Assembly (NCBI GenBank): GCA_905214345.1
Contig: CAJMLV010000005.1
Span: 39,259-103,258, forward strand
Source: an uncultured bacterium
GTDB taxonomy: Bacteria > Bacillota > Clostridia > Oscillospirales > Ruminococcaceae
DNA: 64,000 nucleotides
Reading direction: 5' to 3'
Shown here: piece after piece, positions 16,524 through 24,707 of the stretch
Position numbering within the stretch: the first letter of the stretch is position 1
How the letters are laid out: each line of letters starts with the position of its first letter
Position numbers and translations under genes: made by a program
The notes under the pieces: generated by a model
The model's input: the letters and a program-made list of their open reading frames with translations, nothing else
The model's database searches: none
Told to the model about the DNA's origin: nothing

Positions 16524-18380
16524 TTACACCAGTTCCAGACAGGCGGGCCAGCGCTCCAGCGGCCCCAGGTGCGGGGCATGGGGGCGTTTTTCCCCTGCCA
16601 GGTCGGTATCCAGGGTCAAAGGACTGCCGTCCCGGTCCTCGTAGGCCTGTTCCGATTGAAAAGCCTTGCCCAGCACCGCAGTGGTAACCATTGCCCCCTT
16701 CTGGTCATCCAGCAGGGTCTGCAGGTTGTTTTCCAGCCGGTAATGGCCGCCTTCCTCCGCCAGGTTCAGCACTGCCTGCACGCCGGTCGGCACGCGGCTG
16801 TCGGTTTCCTCCGCCCAGGGTCTGGCACCGTTGAGGTACAGGTTGTCCCGCACCGTCACTGGCATGGACCGGCCCACATCGGCAGCGGGCGTGTCGTCTC
16901 CGGGGTTGCGGGTCGGCCACTGTGCCGGGCAATGGTCGTAGGCTGCCGTGCCGTGCACACCGCAGTGTCGGCTCGTCTTTTGGGTTCCCACAAACACATT
17001 GTTGAAAAAGCGGTCATCCCCGCCGTAAACCAGCATCACGCCTCCCACCGCCGTATGATGGGGCAGATGGTAGAGAGTAAAACGGTTGGTGTCCGGCACG
17101 GCATACAGCTTGCCCGCAAACAGGTTGTGGGCAAAGGCCGTTCCCTGGGACATATCCAGCAGGCTGCGGGGCGAAAGAAGAAGGTTGTTTTCAACCAGGC
17201 ATGGCCCATGGCAAACCTCAATGAACAGGTCTTCTTCCAGATCATTGCAGAAAAAGGCATTGCTCTGCACCCGGGCTCCCTGGGCCTGCCAGTCCAGCCA
17301 AAGCCCACGGTTGCAATGGTGAATGACATTGCGGGAAACCACCGTATCAATGGCGGCATGAAGTTTGATGCCCGCCATCTCGGCGCCGGAAAATTCACCG
17401 TGGATGTTGATGTGGTGGATATGGTTGCCGGTGATGGTGCAGAATGCCCCGCCCATGCTGCCCACAATACCCGCCTGGCCACAGTTATAAATCTCGTTGC
17501 CGCGCAGGATATGCCCGCCCACGGTTTCCCGGTTCCACCCCTTTTGCAGGGTGGAAAACACCATCTCGGTATAAGTCTGGGTGCCGCCCTTGGAGGGATC
17601 TTTGCTCCAGCAGTTGTCCTTGGGGTCCCGTCTTTTGCCCAGGCTGACGCCGCTGCACTTGGAATCATGGATGCGGCAGTTTTCAATTACCCATCCCTTG
17701 CTCCAGTTGGGCCCCACAGCCCCCGGCTGAAAGGCGGTGGGCGGCGCCCACTGGGTGGCGGCACAGCAGAATTCCAGACCGGACACTGTAATATAGTTGA
17801 TGCCTTCCTCCTCCGGGAAGAAGCAGAAAGGCCGCACACTGATCTCGGTGCCAAGGGTGTTGGGGTCCGCCCCGCCGAAGCGGGCATACAGCGTGGTGTG
17901 GCCGGGATGCACTTCCGCAAACCATTCCCGCGCCTTGCCGGACCGCTGTTCCAGCAGCGCTTCCTGGGATGCTGCTTCATCCAAAGCCTGCCCGTCGGCA
18001 AACACTTCACCGGTGTGGTGTACCTGCCCCAGACCGTCGAACCAATCCCCGAAGATTTCGTCGGCATAGGGGTTATAGCCGCCAAACAAGGCTTTGTCCG
18101 CCGTTGCCCGCCATACGTCCTTCTGCCAGAGGGTCCAGCCCGTCAGCGGTTCCGCCCCGGTGATGACCGGCCGGCAGCCTTCGGCAGCGCAATAACGGAT
18201 ACGCCGGTCATCCGAAAGACCGCCCCGGGGCGGGCAGACCCATTCCCGGTATATTCCTTCCCCGATGAGGACGGTGTCCCCCGGCTGCGCCAGGGCGGCG
18301 GCTTCTCCGATGGTGCGGAAGGGCCTTTTTTCGGTGCCGTCCCCCATGGGTGCGGCCGTTTGCTCCACATAATAAATCAT
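16524..18380 (-). CDS. GH120 beta-xylosidase
   Basis: A 618-residue right-handed parallel beta-helix enzyme that closely resembles, from memory, the GH120 xylosidase XylC of Thermoanaerobacterium: YREWV near the N-terminus, GLSDDRRIRYCAAEG, WAPPTA-QPG-GPNWSKGW, AGIKLHAAID, GLWLDWQAQGARV and VYGGDDRFFNN. The XylC catalytic pair (Asp in GLWLDW, Glu in FVEVSHGP) corresponds here to D363 and E388. No signal peptide, so it acts on imported xylo-oligosaccharides in the cytoplasm. Divergent from an AraC regulator at 18561 that probably controls it. Confidence 0.88.
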   Translation of the reverse strand: MIYYVEQTAAPMGDGTEKRPFRTIGEAAALAQPGDTVLIGEGIYREWVCPPRGGLSDDRRIRYCAAEGCRPVITGAEPLTGWTLWQKDVWRATADKALFGGYNPYADEIFGDWFDGLGQVHHTGEVFADGQALDEAASQEALLEQRSGKAREWFAEVHPGHTTLYARFGGADPNTLGTEISVRPFCFFPEEEGINYITVSGLEFCCAATQWAPPTAFQPGAVGPNWSKGWVIENCRIHDSKCSGVSLGKRRDPKDNCWSKDPSKGGTQTYTEMVFSTLQKGWNRETVGGHILRGNEIYNCGQAGIVGSMGGAFCTITGNHIHHINIHGEFSGAEMAGIKLHAAIDTVVSRNVIHHCNRGLWLDWQAQGARVQSNAFFCNDLEEDLFIEVCHGPCLVENNLLLSPRSLLDMSQGTAFAHNLFAGKLYAVPDTNRFTLYHLPHHTAVGGVMLVYGGDDRFFNNVFVGTQKTSRHCGVHGTAAYDHCPAQWPTRNPGDDTPAADVGRSMPVTVRDNLYLNGARPWAEETDSRVPTGVQAVLNLAEEGGHYRLENNLQTLLDDQKGAMVTTAVLGKAFQSEQAYEDRDGSPLTLDTDLAGEKRPHAPHLGPLERWPACLELV

Positions 18381-18560
18381 GGCTTCTGCTCCTTTCCCTG
18401 CAAGGTTCCTGTACGGTCAGCGTACCACAGCAAGCAGAATTTTCCCATTCCTTATCTTGCGCCTGTCATACACAATCTTGTTATGTTATGGTATAATGAG
18501 CGCAAGCAAAAAAGGACTTCACCGGAGTTCACTTTTTTACGGAGAGGGAGAACCATTTTC

Positions 18561-19367
18561 ATGCTGGATAAAGGATTACAAAGCCTGTCCCCCGTGTTTT
18601 ACGGGTGGCATGACTCTGGTGCCGTCCCCCACACCGACAGCCGGGAAAGTTATGGCCGCCGGGTGGTGAAGCACTATGAGATAGAGTATATTGTCACTTC
18701 CCGCAGCGGATATATCCTGACCGAGGGCATCCCGCTGCAGACGGTGCCACGCTCGCTGTTCCTGCGCCATCCCGGCATGGAGGTGGAGGGTGTAGGGGTC
18801 TACCGCTCCCTGTTTGTAGAGTTTGACCCCGCCCCCGGCATTTCCCGTTCGAATATTCTGGACGGTCTGCCACCGCTACTTCCCGACAATGCCGGTGCCA
18901 AAGCGGACGAAACTGCCATGACTGCCCTGGCATTGCCCGCCGATCCCGCCCCCTGGGAACTTCTTGCCTGGAAAAGCCGGATGTTGGCTCTTCTGGCTGA
19001 GATTCTGCGGGCTGCCCGGGCCGGCTCCGTTCCGCAGGAAATCCCACGGGAGAATTCCGCTGTGCGCAGCGCCCTGAGATATATCGAAGAGCATTACCGG
19101 GAGCCCATCGCCCTGCAGCAGCTGGCTGACGCCGCCGGGTACAGCAGTTTCTATTTCTGCAAACTGTTCAAGCAGGTCACCCGGCTGACGCCTTTGCAGT
19201 ATGTGGTCCGCTACCGGCTGGAACAGGCCAAAAAGAGAATGTTGACCACAGACGAACCGTTGGAGACCATCATGCTGGAAACGGGATTCCGCAACTACGG
19301 GTATTTCTGGCGGACCTTCAAAGCGGTATACGGGGAAAGTCCACAGAACTACCGCCAAAGAAAATGA
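18561..19367 (+). CDS. AraC-family regulator beside the xylosidase
   Basis: A 268-residue regulator: N-terminal cupin-like sugar-sensing region (HYEIEYIVTSRSGYI) and C-terminal AraC double helix-turn-helix (LQQLADAAGYSSFYFCKLFKQVTRLTP and ETIMLETGFRNYGYFWRTFKAVYGESP). The start at 18561 has GGAGAGGGAG upstream; the frame is open much further left only because it is antisense to GH120. A TATAAT box lies near 18492. Likely activates the divergent xylosidase gene. Confidence 0.9.
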   Translation: MLDKGLQSLSPVFYGWHDSGAVPHTDSRESYGRRVVKHYEIEYIVTSRSGYILTEGIPLQTVPRSLFLRHPGMEVEGVGVYRSLFVEFDPAPGISRSNILDGLPPLLPDNAGAKADETAMTALALPADPAPWELLAWKSRMLALLAEILRAARAGSVPQEIPRENSAVRSALRYIEEHYREPIALQQLADAAGYSSFYFCKLFKQVTRLTPLQYVVRYRLEQAKKRMLTTDEPLETIMLETGFRNYGYFWRTFKAVYGESPQNYRQRK

Positions 19368-19387
19368 AGACCAGGCCCACCGTAGCA

Positions 19388-19424
19388 AAAAGCCCCGCCG
19401 GGCAGCAGCACCGGCGGGGCTTTT
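19388..19424. terminator. Bidirectional intrinsic terminator
   Basis: Stem AAAAGCCCCGCCGG / CCGGCGGGGCTTTT with a 9-base loop between converging genes. Confidence 0.9.
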
Positions 19425-19428
19425 GTGT

Positions 19429-20445
19429 TCACTGATAATCTGCGTTGAGGAACATGGCCTTTATGGCCACCACCTCGTCGTATTCTTCCTGATCTACCTG
19501 CACACTGGCGTTCAGGGCTTTCAGATCCTGCTTGACCACTTCCAGCGCCTGCGCGGCGGTGGCGGCCCGGCCGTCCAGCACGGCACGCTGCATCCGCTGC
19601 AGCACCACCGGGTGGGCATAGCGGGCAGGCAGCGGGAAATCCGGTCGGTTGGCCAGGTAAGCTTCCATACCAGCCAGGACCTGTTCCTGCTGCTGCAGAA
19701 TGCCCCGGCGGTTATTGCGGGCGGTGGGCAGCACACTGAACCCGGCAAAGGTAAACACTGCGGCCAGCCCGAACAGGGCAAAGTACACACCGAAACCGCC
19801 CTGCCCCATAAGCACCGACCACAGGCCATACACCATTGCGATGATGCCCAGGGCGGTGATGGCCATGGCCGCCCAGCGGTAACTGGGACTGCTGCAGTCA
19901 TAAGCACGGCGGCGGCGTGCTGCCTGGCTGAGAGCGTTGCTCAGCTCCGGTTTCTCGTCCAGATAGTCTTCCGCCTGTTTCAGTTCTTCCAGCAGCTGTT
20001 TGCCCTGGGGTGTCAGGGGCGGGCGGTTGCGCTCGGCTTCTTCCTGCTCCGCCCGGCGCTTGGCCAGACGTTCCTCAGCGGCAGCGCTGACCCGCTTGAT
20101 CTGGGGCTGCTCCCGGCCCAACAGGGCCAGAAGCTGGTCCACATGCTCCTCGTGCTTGAAGTTGCACTGCTTCTGCCGGCCGTCATCATATTCCACCACC
20201 AGGTAAGCCATGCTGGCAAAAATGCCTTTGCCGGTATACCCGCCGCGGCTCATGGCCACGCGCTTGAAGACACGACGCACCGCCGTGAAGGGGATGTAGT
20301 ACCGGCGATCGATGAAAAAGCTGTTCAGATACAGCGCCTTGCGGCCCACGCCGCAGGGGCCGATCTTGCGGCACTGCTGTTTATCCTGGACCAGCTCGGC
20401 GGCGTCCAGTCGGGAGAAGCTCAAAGGTGCGGGTCTGAAGATCAT
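19429..20445 (-). CDS. Conserved-looking hypothetical membrane protein
   Basis: A 338-residue protein of no family I recognise. The ATG at 20445 (MIFRPAPLSF) follows GAGGTTGACC and is preferred to 20484. The N-terminal ~110 residues look like a small beta-rich domain with sequence RRYYIPFTAVRRVFKRVAMSRGGYTG; then a charged coiled-coil-like stretch (EERLAKRRAEQEEAERNRPP); then two hydrophobic helices (AAMAITALGIIAMVYGLW and GVYFALFGLAAVFTFAGF); then a cytoplasmic helical tail. Single gene with terminators on both sides. Function unknown. Confidence 0.8.
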   Translation of the reverse strand: MIFRPAPLSFSRLDAAELVQDKQQCRKIGPCGVGRKALYLNSFFIDRRYYIPFTAVRRVFKRVAMSRGGYTGKGIFASMAYLVVEYDDGRQKQCNFKHEEHVDQLLALLGREQPQIKRVSAAAEERLAKRRAEQEEAERNRPPLTPQGKQLLEELKQAEDYLDEKPELSNALSQAARRRRAYDCSSPSYRWAAMAITALGIIAMVYGLWSVLMGQGGFGVYFALFGLAAVFTFAGFSVLPTARNNRRGILQQQEQVLAGMEAYLANRPDFPLPARYAHPVVLQRMQRAVLDGRAATAAQALEVVKQDLKALNASVQVDQEEYDEVVAIKAMFLNADYQ

Positions 20446-20480
20446 AGGGTCAACCTCGTTTATATGGGATTTATGCAAAC

Positions 20481-20513
20481 GCAAAAGCCGGCCGCTGTTG
20501 CCAGACGGCCGGC
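20481..20513 (-). terminator. Stem-loop downstream of cstA
   Basis: Stem AGCCGGCCG / CGGCCGGCT with an 11-base loop directly after the cstA stop, followed on the minus strand by a short mixed A/T tract. Probable terminator. Confidence 0.6.
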
Positions 20514-20549
20514 TCCCGGTTTTTGCGCTGCCGGCTCAGGCGGGCAGGA

Positions 20550-22055
20550 TCAAGCCTGTGCCTTGGCCGAATGTCTCTTGGTAGCCATCAGGAAGATGAC
20601 CAGCAGAGCAATGGCAAAGATGATGCCGATGGGATATGCCACGGCGGTGTTGTAGACGGTCGCGCCGTCGGCGGTCTTGCCGTTGACCAGACCGCCCAGG
20701 CATTCCGGCGCCAGGATGAAGTAGGTGCTGGAAACCGCGCTCATGAAGGTAGCCGGCACAGCGGTGATCCAGAAGTTCTTCTTTTCCACAAACAGGAACA
20801 TGGAAGCCGCCCACAGCACGATCATGGCCAGGGTCTGGTTGGTCCAGCTGAAGTAACGCCAGATTACGGTGTAGTCGATGTAGCCCAGAGCATTGCCGAT
20901 ACCCAGCACGGCGCCCACGCCCAGAACGGGGATGCAGAGCTTGAGGCGGTTGGCGTAAGAGCCCTGATCGATCTTGAACCAGTCGGCCAGGGTCAGACGG
21001 GCAGAGCGGAAAGCGGTATCGCCGGAAGTGATGGGGCAGACAACCACGCCGATCATGGCCAGCGCGGTGCCGATGCCGCCCATGGTGCGGGAGCAGACGT
21101 CGTAGATGGCGGCGGACTGACCTTCGGCCAGAACGGCGGCCAGGCCGGTGTTCAGGCCACCGGTGACCTCATACAGGGCGCAGCCGGCGGCGGCCCAGAT
21201 AAGAGCAATGATGCCTTCGGCCACCATGGCACCGTAGAAAACGAAGTGGCCCTGCTTCTCACTCTTCATGCAGCGAGCCATCAGAGGAGACTGGGTGGAG
21301 TGGAAACCGGAGATAGCACCGCAGGCCACTGTGATGAACATGAAGCTCCACACAGGCGTGCCGGAGGGGTGCATATTGTACAGGTGATCCCAGATTTCGG
21401 GAATGGTGAAGTCGGGGTTGGTGTAGATGCCGATGATGACACCGATGGCCATGACGATCAGGCAGATGCCGAACAGGGGGTAGATCTTGCCGATGACCTT
21501 GTCAATGGAGATGAAGGTGGCGATGAAGTAATACACCAGGATCAGGACCAGCCAGAACAGGGTGGTGGCCAGCAGACCGGTGACACCGCTGTTCTTGCAC
21601 AGGGTGACGATCAGACCGGCGGGGCCAACCGCAAAGACGGTGCCCACCATGATCAGCAGCACCACCGAGAAGACGCGCATGACGTTCTGCATGGCGTGGC
21701 CCAGATATTTGCCGGTGACTTCGGCAATGGAACCGCCCTCGTTGCGTTCGCTGATCATGCCGGAGAAGTAGTCGTGAACGCCGCCGGCAAAGATGGTACC
21801 GAAGGTGATCCACAGGAACACGATGGGGCCCCACAGAGCACCCTGCATGGCGCCGAAAATCGGCCCCAGGCCCGCGATGTTCAGCAATTGAACCAGAAAC
21901 AGCTTCCACTGAGGCATCACGACATAGTCGACGCCGTCGTTGATGCGCACAGCAGGCGTTTCACGGTCGTCCGGTCCAAAGGTGTTGTCGACAACTTTGC
22001 CGTAGGTAAAGTAGCCGATCAGCAGGATGGCCAGGCAGATGACGAAACTAACCAT
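20550..22055 (-). CDS. cstA: Carbon starvation protein CstA family transporter
   Basis: A 501-residue polytopic membrane protein with the CstA signature (RINDGVDYVVMPQWKLFLVQLLNIAGLGPIFGAMQGALWGP) and many hydrophobic helices. The family includes peptide and pyruvate importers of E. coli (CstA, BtsT) and is induced when carbon is short. ATG at 22055 follows GGGAGGA; a longer frame to 22076 has no such site. Monocistronic. In a gut fermenter peptide uptake is the most likely role. Confidence 0.93.
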   Translation of the reverse strand: MVSFVICLAILLIGYFTYGKVVDNTFGPDDRETPAVRINDGVDYVVMPQWKLFLVQLLNIAGLGPIFGAMQGALWGPIVFLWITFGTIFAGGVHDYFSGMISERNEGGSIAEVTGKYLGHAMQNVMRVFSVVLLIMVGTVFAVGPAGLIVTLCKNSGVTGLLATTLFWLVLILVYYFIATFISIDKVIGKIYPLFGICLIVMAIGVIIGIYTNPDFTIPEIWDHLYNMHPSGTPVWSFMFITVACGAISGFHSTQSPLMARCMKSEKQGHFVFYGAMVAEGIIALIWAAAGCALYEVTGGLNTGLAAVLAEGQSAAIYDVCSRTMGGIGTALAMIGVVVCPITSGDTAFRSARLTLADWFKIDQGSYANRLKLCIPVLGVGAVLGIGNALGYIDYTVIWRYFSWTNQTLAMIVLWAASMFLFVEKKNFWITAVPATFMSAVSSTYFILAPECLGGLVNGKTADGATVYNTAVAYPIGIIFAIALLVIFLMATKRHSAKAQA

Positions 22056-22252
22056 AAAGATTCCTCCCTTTATCATTTCAACACCGCCGCGGCGGTGCTG
22101 TTGTAAACGATGCCAGAAATGTATCCTATGGGTTTTACCTGAAATCCCCGTCTGCTATTATAGCACTCTGTAACAATAATTCAATATTTTTTTCACATTT
22201 TTGTTCTTTTTCGCCAATATTTTCGGAATATGTCCCTACATCGTTCATTGTA

Positions 22253-22295
22253 CGCCAGCAGGCCCCGGCAGAGCATCTGCCGGGGCCTGCTGGCG
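22253..22295. repeat. Perfect 20-bp inverted repeat after the DUF454 gene
   Basis: The arm CGCCAGCAGGCCCCGGCAGA is repeated in inverse after a 3-base loop. There is no T-tract on either side, so it may act as a transcript-end stabiliser or factor-assisted terminator for the minus-strand operon ending at 22310. Confidence 0.6.
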
Positions 22296-22309
22296 GTATG
22301 TTCAAACAA

Positions 22310-22714
22310 TCAGGAGAGTTCCTTTTCTTTCACGGCAGCGGAAGCCGGGATGGTCTTGACGCCGAAAAGGAAATACAGCACATGGAACACCCACACACAT
22401 CCCAGTACGATGCGTCCCACCGGCACCGCGTGCATCATAATGAAGCCGATGCTCATGAGCACGGTGACCACCACCATGATGCGCACCTTGGTACGAGTGG
22501 TCATCCCCTGCCCTGCCACATAGGATTCCAGGTTATCCTTGTACAGTTTGGTGGAGCGGAACCAGCGGTCCAGTTTTTCGGAACTTTTGCCGAAGCAGAC
22601 CGCCGCCATCAGCAGGAAAGGAAAAGCGGGCAACAAAGGCAGCACCGCCCCCACCGCGCCCAGGGCCAGGCCCAGAAATCCCAGGGTCAGATACACGATT
22701 TTTTTCAGCTTCAT
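22310..22714 (-). CDS. DUF454 (YbaN-like) inner membrane protein
   Basis: A 134-residue protein with three to four hydrophobic helices and the DUF454 pattern LGFLGLALGAVGAVLPLLPAFPFLLMAAVCFGKSSEKLDRWF. Function unknown. It overlaps the preceding YgbA-like gene by four bases and closes an operon with two CydDC-like ABC exporters. Confidence 0.88.
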   Translation of the reverse strand: MKLKKIVYLTLGFLGLALGAVGAVLPLLPAFPFLLMAAVCFGKSSEKLDRWFRSTKLYKDNLESYVAGQGMTTRTKVRIMVVVTVLMSIGFIMMHAVPVGRIVLGCVWVFHVLYFLFGVKTIPASAAVKEKELS

Positions 22715-23049
22715 GAGATTTTCTCCTTTCGCAGCCGACTCCGCAAAGTCTCGGCCATATGATGCAAAGCCATGAGCGGATGAACCAAGAGCATCCTCGG
22801 TCCGGAAAACCGCATTACCGCCCGGATCTTCTGCCGCATTTCCGGCTTATAGCAGTGTACGGGGCATTGGGAACAAAAGGTCTTGTGCTCCATAAAGGGG
22901 CAGTGCGCGCTGCGCGCCGCAGCATAGTCCCGCAAAGCAGCACACTCAGGGCAAAGCGTTCCCTTGGTGTGGTGCTTACGGCGGCAGTAGAGTTCGATCA
23001 TGCAGGAAACAACTTCCTGCTCCCGCGCCCGCTTGCGGTCGGCATCCAT
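22711..23049 (-). CDS. YgbA-like (nitrous oxide-stimulated promoter family) cysteine-rich protein
   Basis: A 112-residue cytoplasmic protein with a conserved cysteine array: CMIELYCRRKH, CPECAALRDYA, CPF, CSQCPVHCYKPEMRQKIR. This is the YgbA family, in E. coli induced by nitrosative stress. I chose ATG 23049, whose first base overlaps the stop of the ABC gene, with GGAGG eight bases upstream. Its place after a CydDC-like exporter suggests a thiol/redox or nitric-oxide stress operon. Confidence 0.85.
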   Translation of the reverse strand: MDADRKRAREQEVVSCMIELYCRRKHHTKGTLCPECAALRDYAAARSAHCPFMEHKTFCSQCPVHCYKPEMRQKIRAVMRFSGPRMLLVHPLMALHHMAETLRSRLRKEKIS

Positions 23050-24707
23050 CAGCTGCACCTCCCGGCGTCCACCTGAAGCACCCGGTCAGCCACCCGCATG
23101 GTGGACTGCCGGTGAGAGACCAGCACCACCGTGCGGCCCTTGCGCTCCCGGCGCAGTGACTGCAGAATAACGGCTTCGTTCAGGCTGTCCAGATTGCTGG
23201 TAGGTTCATCCAGCAGCATGAAAGGGGCATCGTGGAGAAAAGCCCGAGCCAGTCCCAGCCGCTGGCGTTCGCCGCCAGACAAGGTATCTCCCAGTTCCCC
23301 CACCTGGGTATCGTACCCCTGAGGCAGAGAGAGGATAAAGTCATGCACCGACGCTTTGCGGCAGGCTTCCTCGATCTCGGAATCGGTGGCATCCAGGCGG
23401 GCAATGCGCAGATTGTTGCGGATGGTATCGTGGAAAAGGTGGGTCTGTTGGGTGACATAGCTTTCCATCCGGCGCAGGTCGGCGGTATTGATCTGCCCCA
23501 CCGGCTTGCCGGACAGGCGGATCTCGCCGCTGTCCGTTTCCCAGAAGCGCATGAAGAGCTTGAGCAGGGTGGATTTTCCGCTGCCGCTGCGCCCTACAAT
23601 GCCAAGGATCTGGTTTTGCGGCACCTGCACCGACAAGTCCCGCAGAATAGGCTGTTTCTCGTATGCAAAGCTGACCCGGTCAGCACTGGCGCCCTCAAAC
23701 TCGGTGGCGGGGCGGCCGGTGACATCCTCCACCACGGGGGTGTCCTGCAGAATGTTCAGCACACGGTTGCCCGCCGCAAAAGTCTGCTGCAGGGTGCCGC
23801 CCAATCCCGCCAGGGCCACCACCGGACCGAAGGAACTCATGAGAGCCACCGTAGGCACCAGCACACCGTCAAAGCCGATTTTCCCCTGTTCAAAGAGCAC
23901 CGCCGCCGTCAGCAGCATGGCCAGGTCAAAGAGCAGGATCAGGGCGTTGGTCAGGGCCATGCCCCAGCCCGCCGTCCATTTCAGGCGGGATTCTTCCCGG
24001 GTGAGGGAGCGGGTGCGCTCGTCCAGTTCACGGCGGCGCTTTTCTCCCTGGGCAAACTGCAAAGTTTCGGGCAGACCACGGAGGCTGTCCAGCACAAAGC
24101 TGCTCAAGTCACCCGACGCTGTGCGGAAACGCAGCCCGTGGGCCCCGCTGGCCCGGGAGATCAGCAGCGGCACCGCCACCCCCAAGCAGAGATAGGCCCC
24201 CAGAGACAGCAGCCCCAGCGCCGGGTGATAGCTGCCGATAAAAGCACAGAGGATGCCGCTGAATAGTACCGCAATGAGCACGGGAGAGATGGTGTGGGCG
24301 TAAAACACCTCCAGCAGCTCGATGTCGGAGGTGATCAGGCTGATAAGGTCTCCCCTGTCCCGCACTTCCAGCCGGGCAGGCGCCAGGGCACGAAGGGCAC
24401 GGAACACCTTATCCCGCAGCAGGGCCAACAGCTTAAAGGCAATGAAGTGGTTGCAGGCCTGTTCGCCGTAGCGCAGCGCCGCCCGCAGCATCGCCATGAC
24501 CGCGATGCACCCGAACAGCCCTGCCAGTCCCAGGGGAGCAGGCAGCCCCAGCATGCCGCAGAGAGCGTAGACGCCGAACACGGTGAGAAAGGCAGCGCAC
24601 AGGTGCCCGGCAAGGCCCATGGACACCGCCAGCGCCATATACCCGGCCAGCGGGCGGACCAGCCCTACCAGCTGGCGCATGACCGTAAATCCGCTCCGTC
24701 GTTTCAT
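23049..24707 (-). CDS. ABC exporter (membrane-ATPase fusion), CydC-like
   Basis: A 552-residue half-transporter: six N-terminal helices (to about 300), then an ABC domain with Walker A GRSGSGKSTLLK, signature LSGGERQRLGLARAF and Walker B FMLLDEPTSNLDS. The ATG at 24707 overlaps the previous ABC gene (ATGA) and follows AAAAGGAGG. With that gene it makes a heterodimeric exporter. The pair resembles CydD/CydC (thiol exporters) but no cytochrome bd genes are near, so the symbol is not assigned. Confidence 0.88.
   Translation of the reverse strand: MKRRSGFTVMRQLVGLVRPLAGYMALAVSMGLAGHLCAAFLTVFGVYALCGMLGLPAPLGLAGLFGCIAVMAMLRAALRYGEQACNHFIAFKLLALLRDKVFRALRALAPARLEVRDRGDLISLITSDIELLEVFYAHTISPVLIAVLFSGILCAFIGSYHPALGLLSLGAYLCLGVAVPLLISRASGAHGLRFRTASGDLSSFVLDSLRGLPETLQFAQGEKRRRELDERTRSLTREESRLKWTAGWGMALTNALILLFDLAMLLTAAVLFEQGKIGFDGVLVPTVALMSSFGPVVALAGLGGTLQQTFAAGNRVLNILQDTPVVEDVTGRPATEFEGASADRVSFAYEKQPILRDLSVQVPQNQILGIVGRSGSGKSTLLKLFMRFWETDSGEIRLSGKPVGQINTADLRRMESYVTQQTHLFHDTIRNNLRIARLDATDSEIEEACRKASVHDFILSLPQGYDTQVGELGDTLSGGERQRLGLARAFLHDAPFMLLDEPTSNLDSLNEAVILQSLRRERKGRTVVLVSHRQSTMRVADRVLQVDAGRCS

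Noticed and set aside
16446..18560. Long N-terminal extension of the AraC gene frame
   Set aside because: Antisense to GH120; a good start with GGAGAGGGAG lies at 18561.
22253..22295. Rho-independent terminator
   Set aside because: The stem is perfect, but no T-run follows on either strand, so it is listed only as an inverted repeat.
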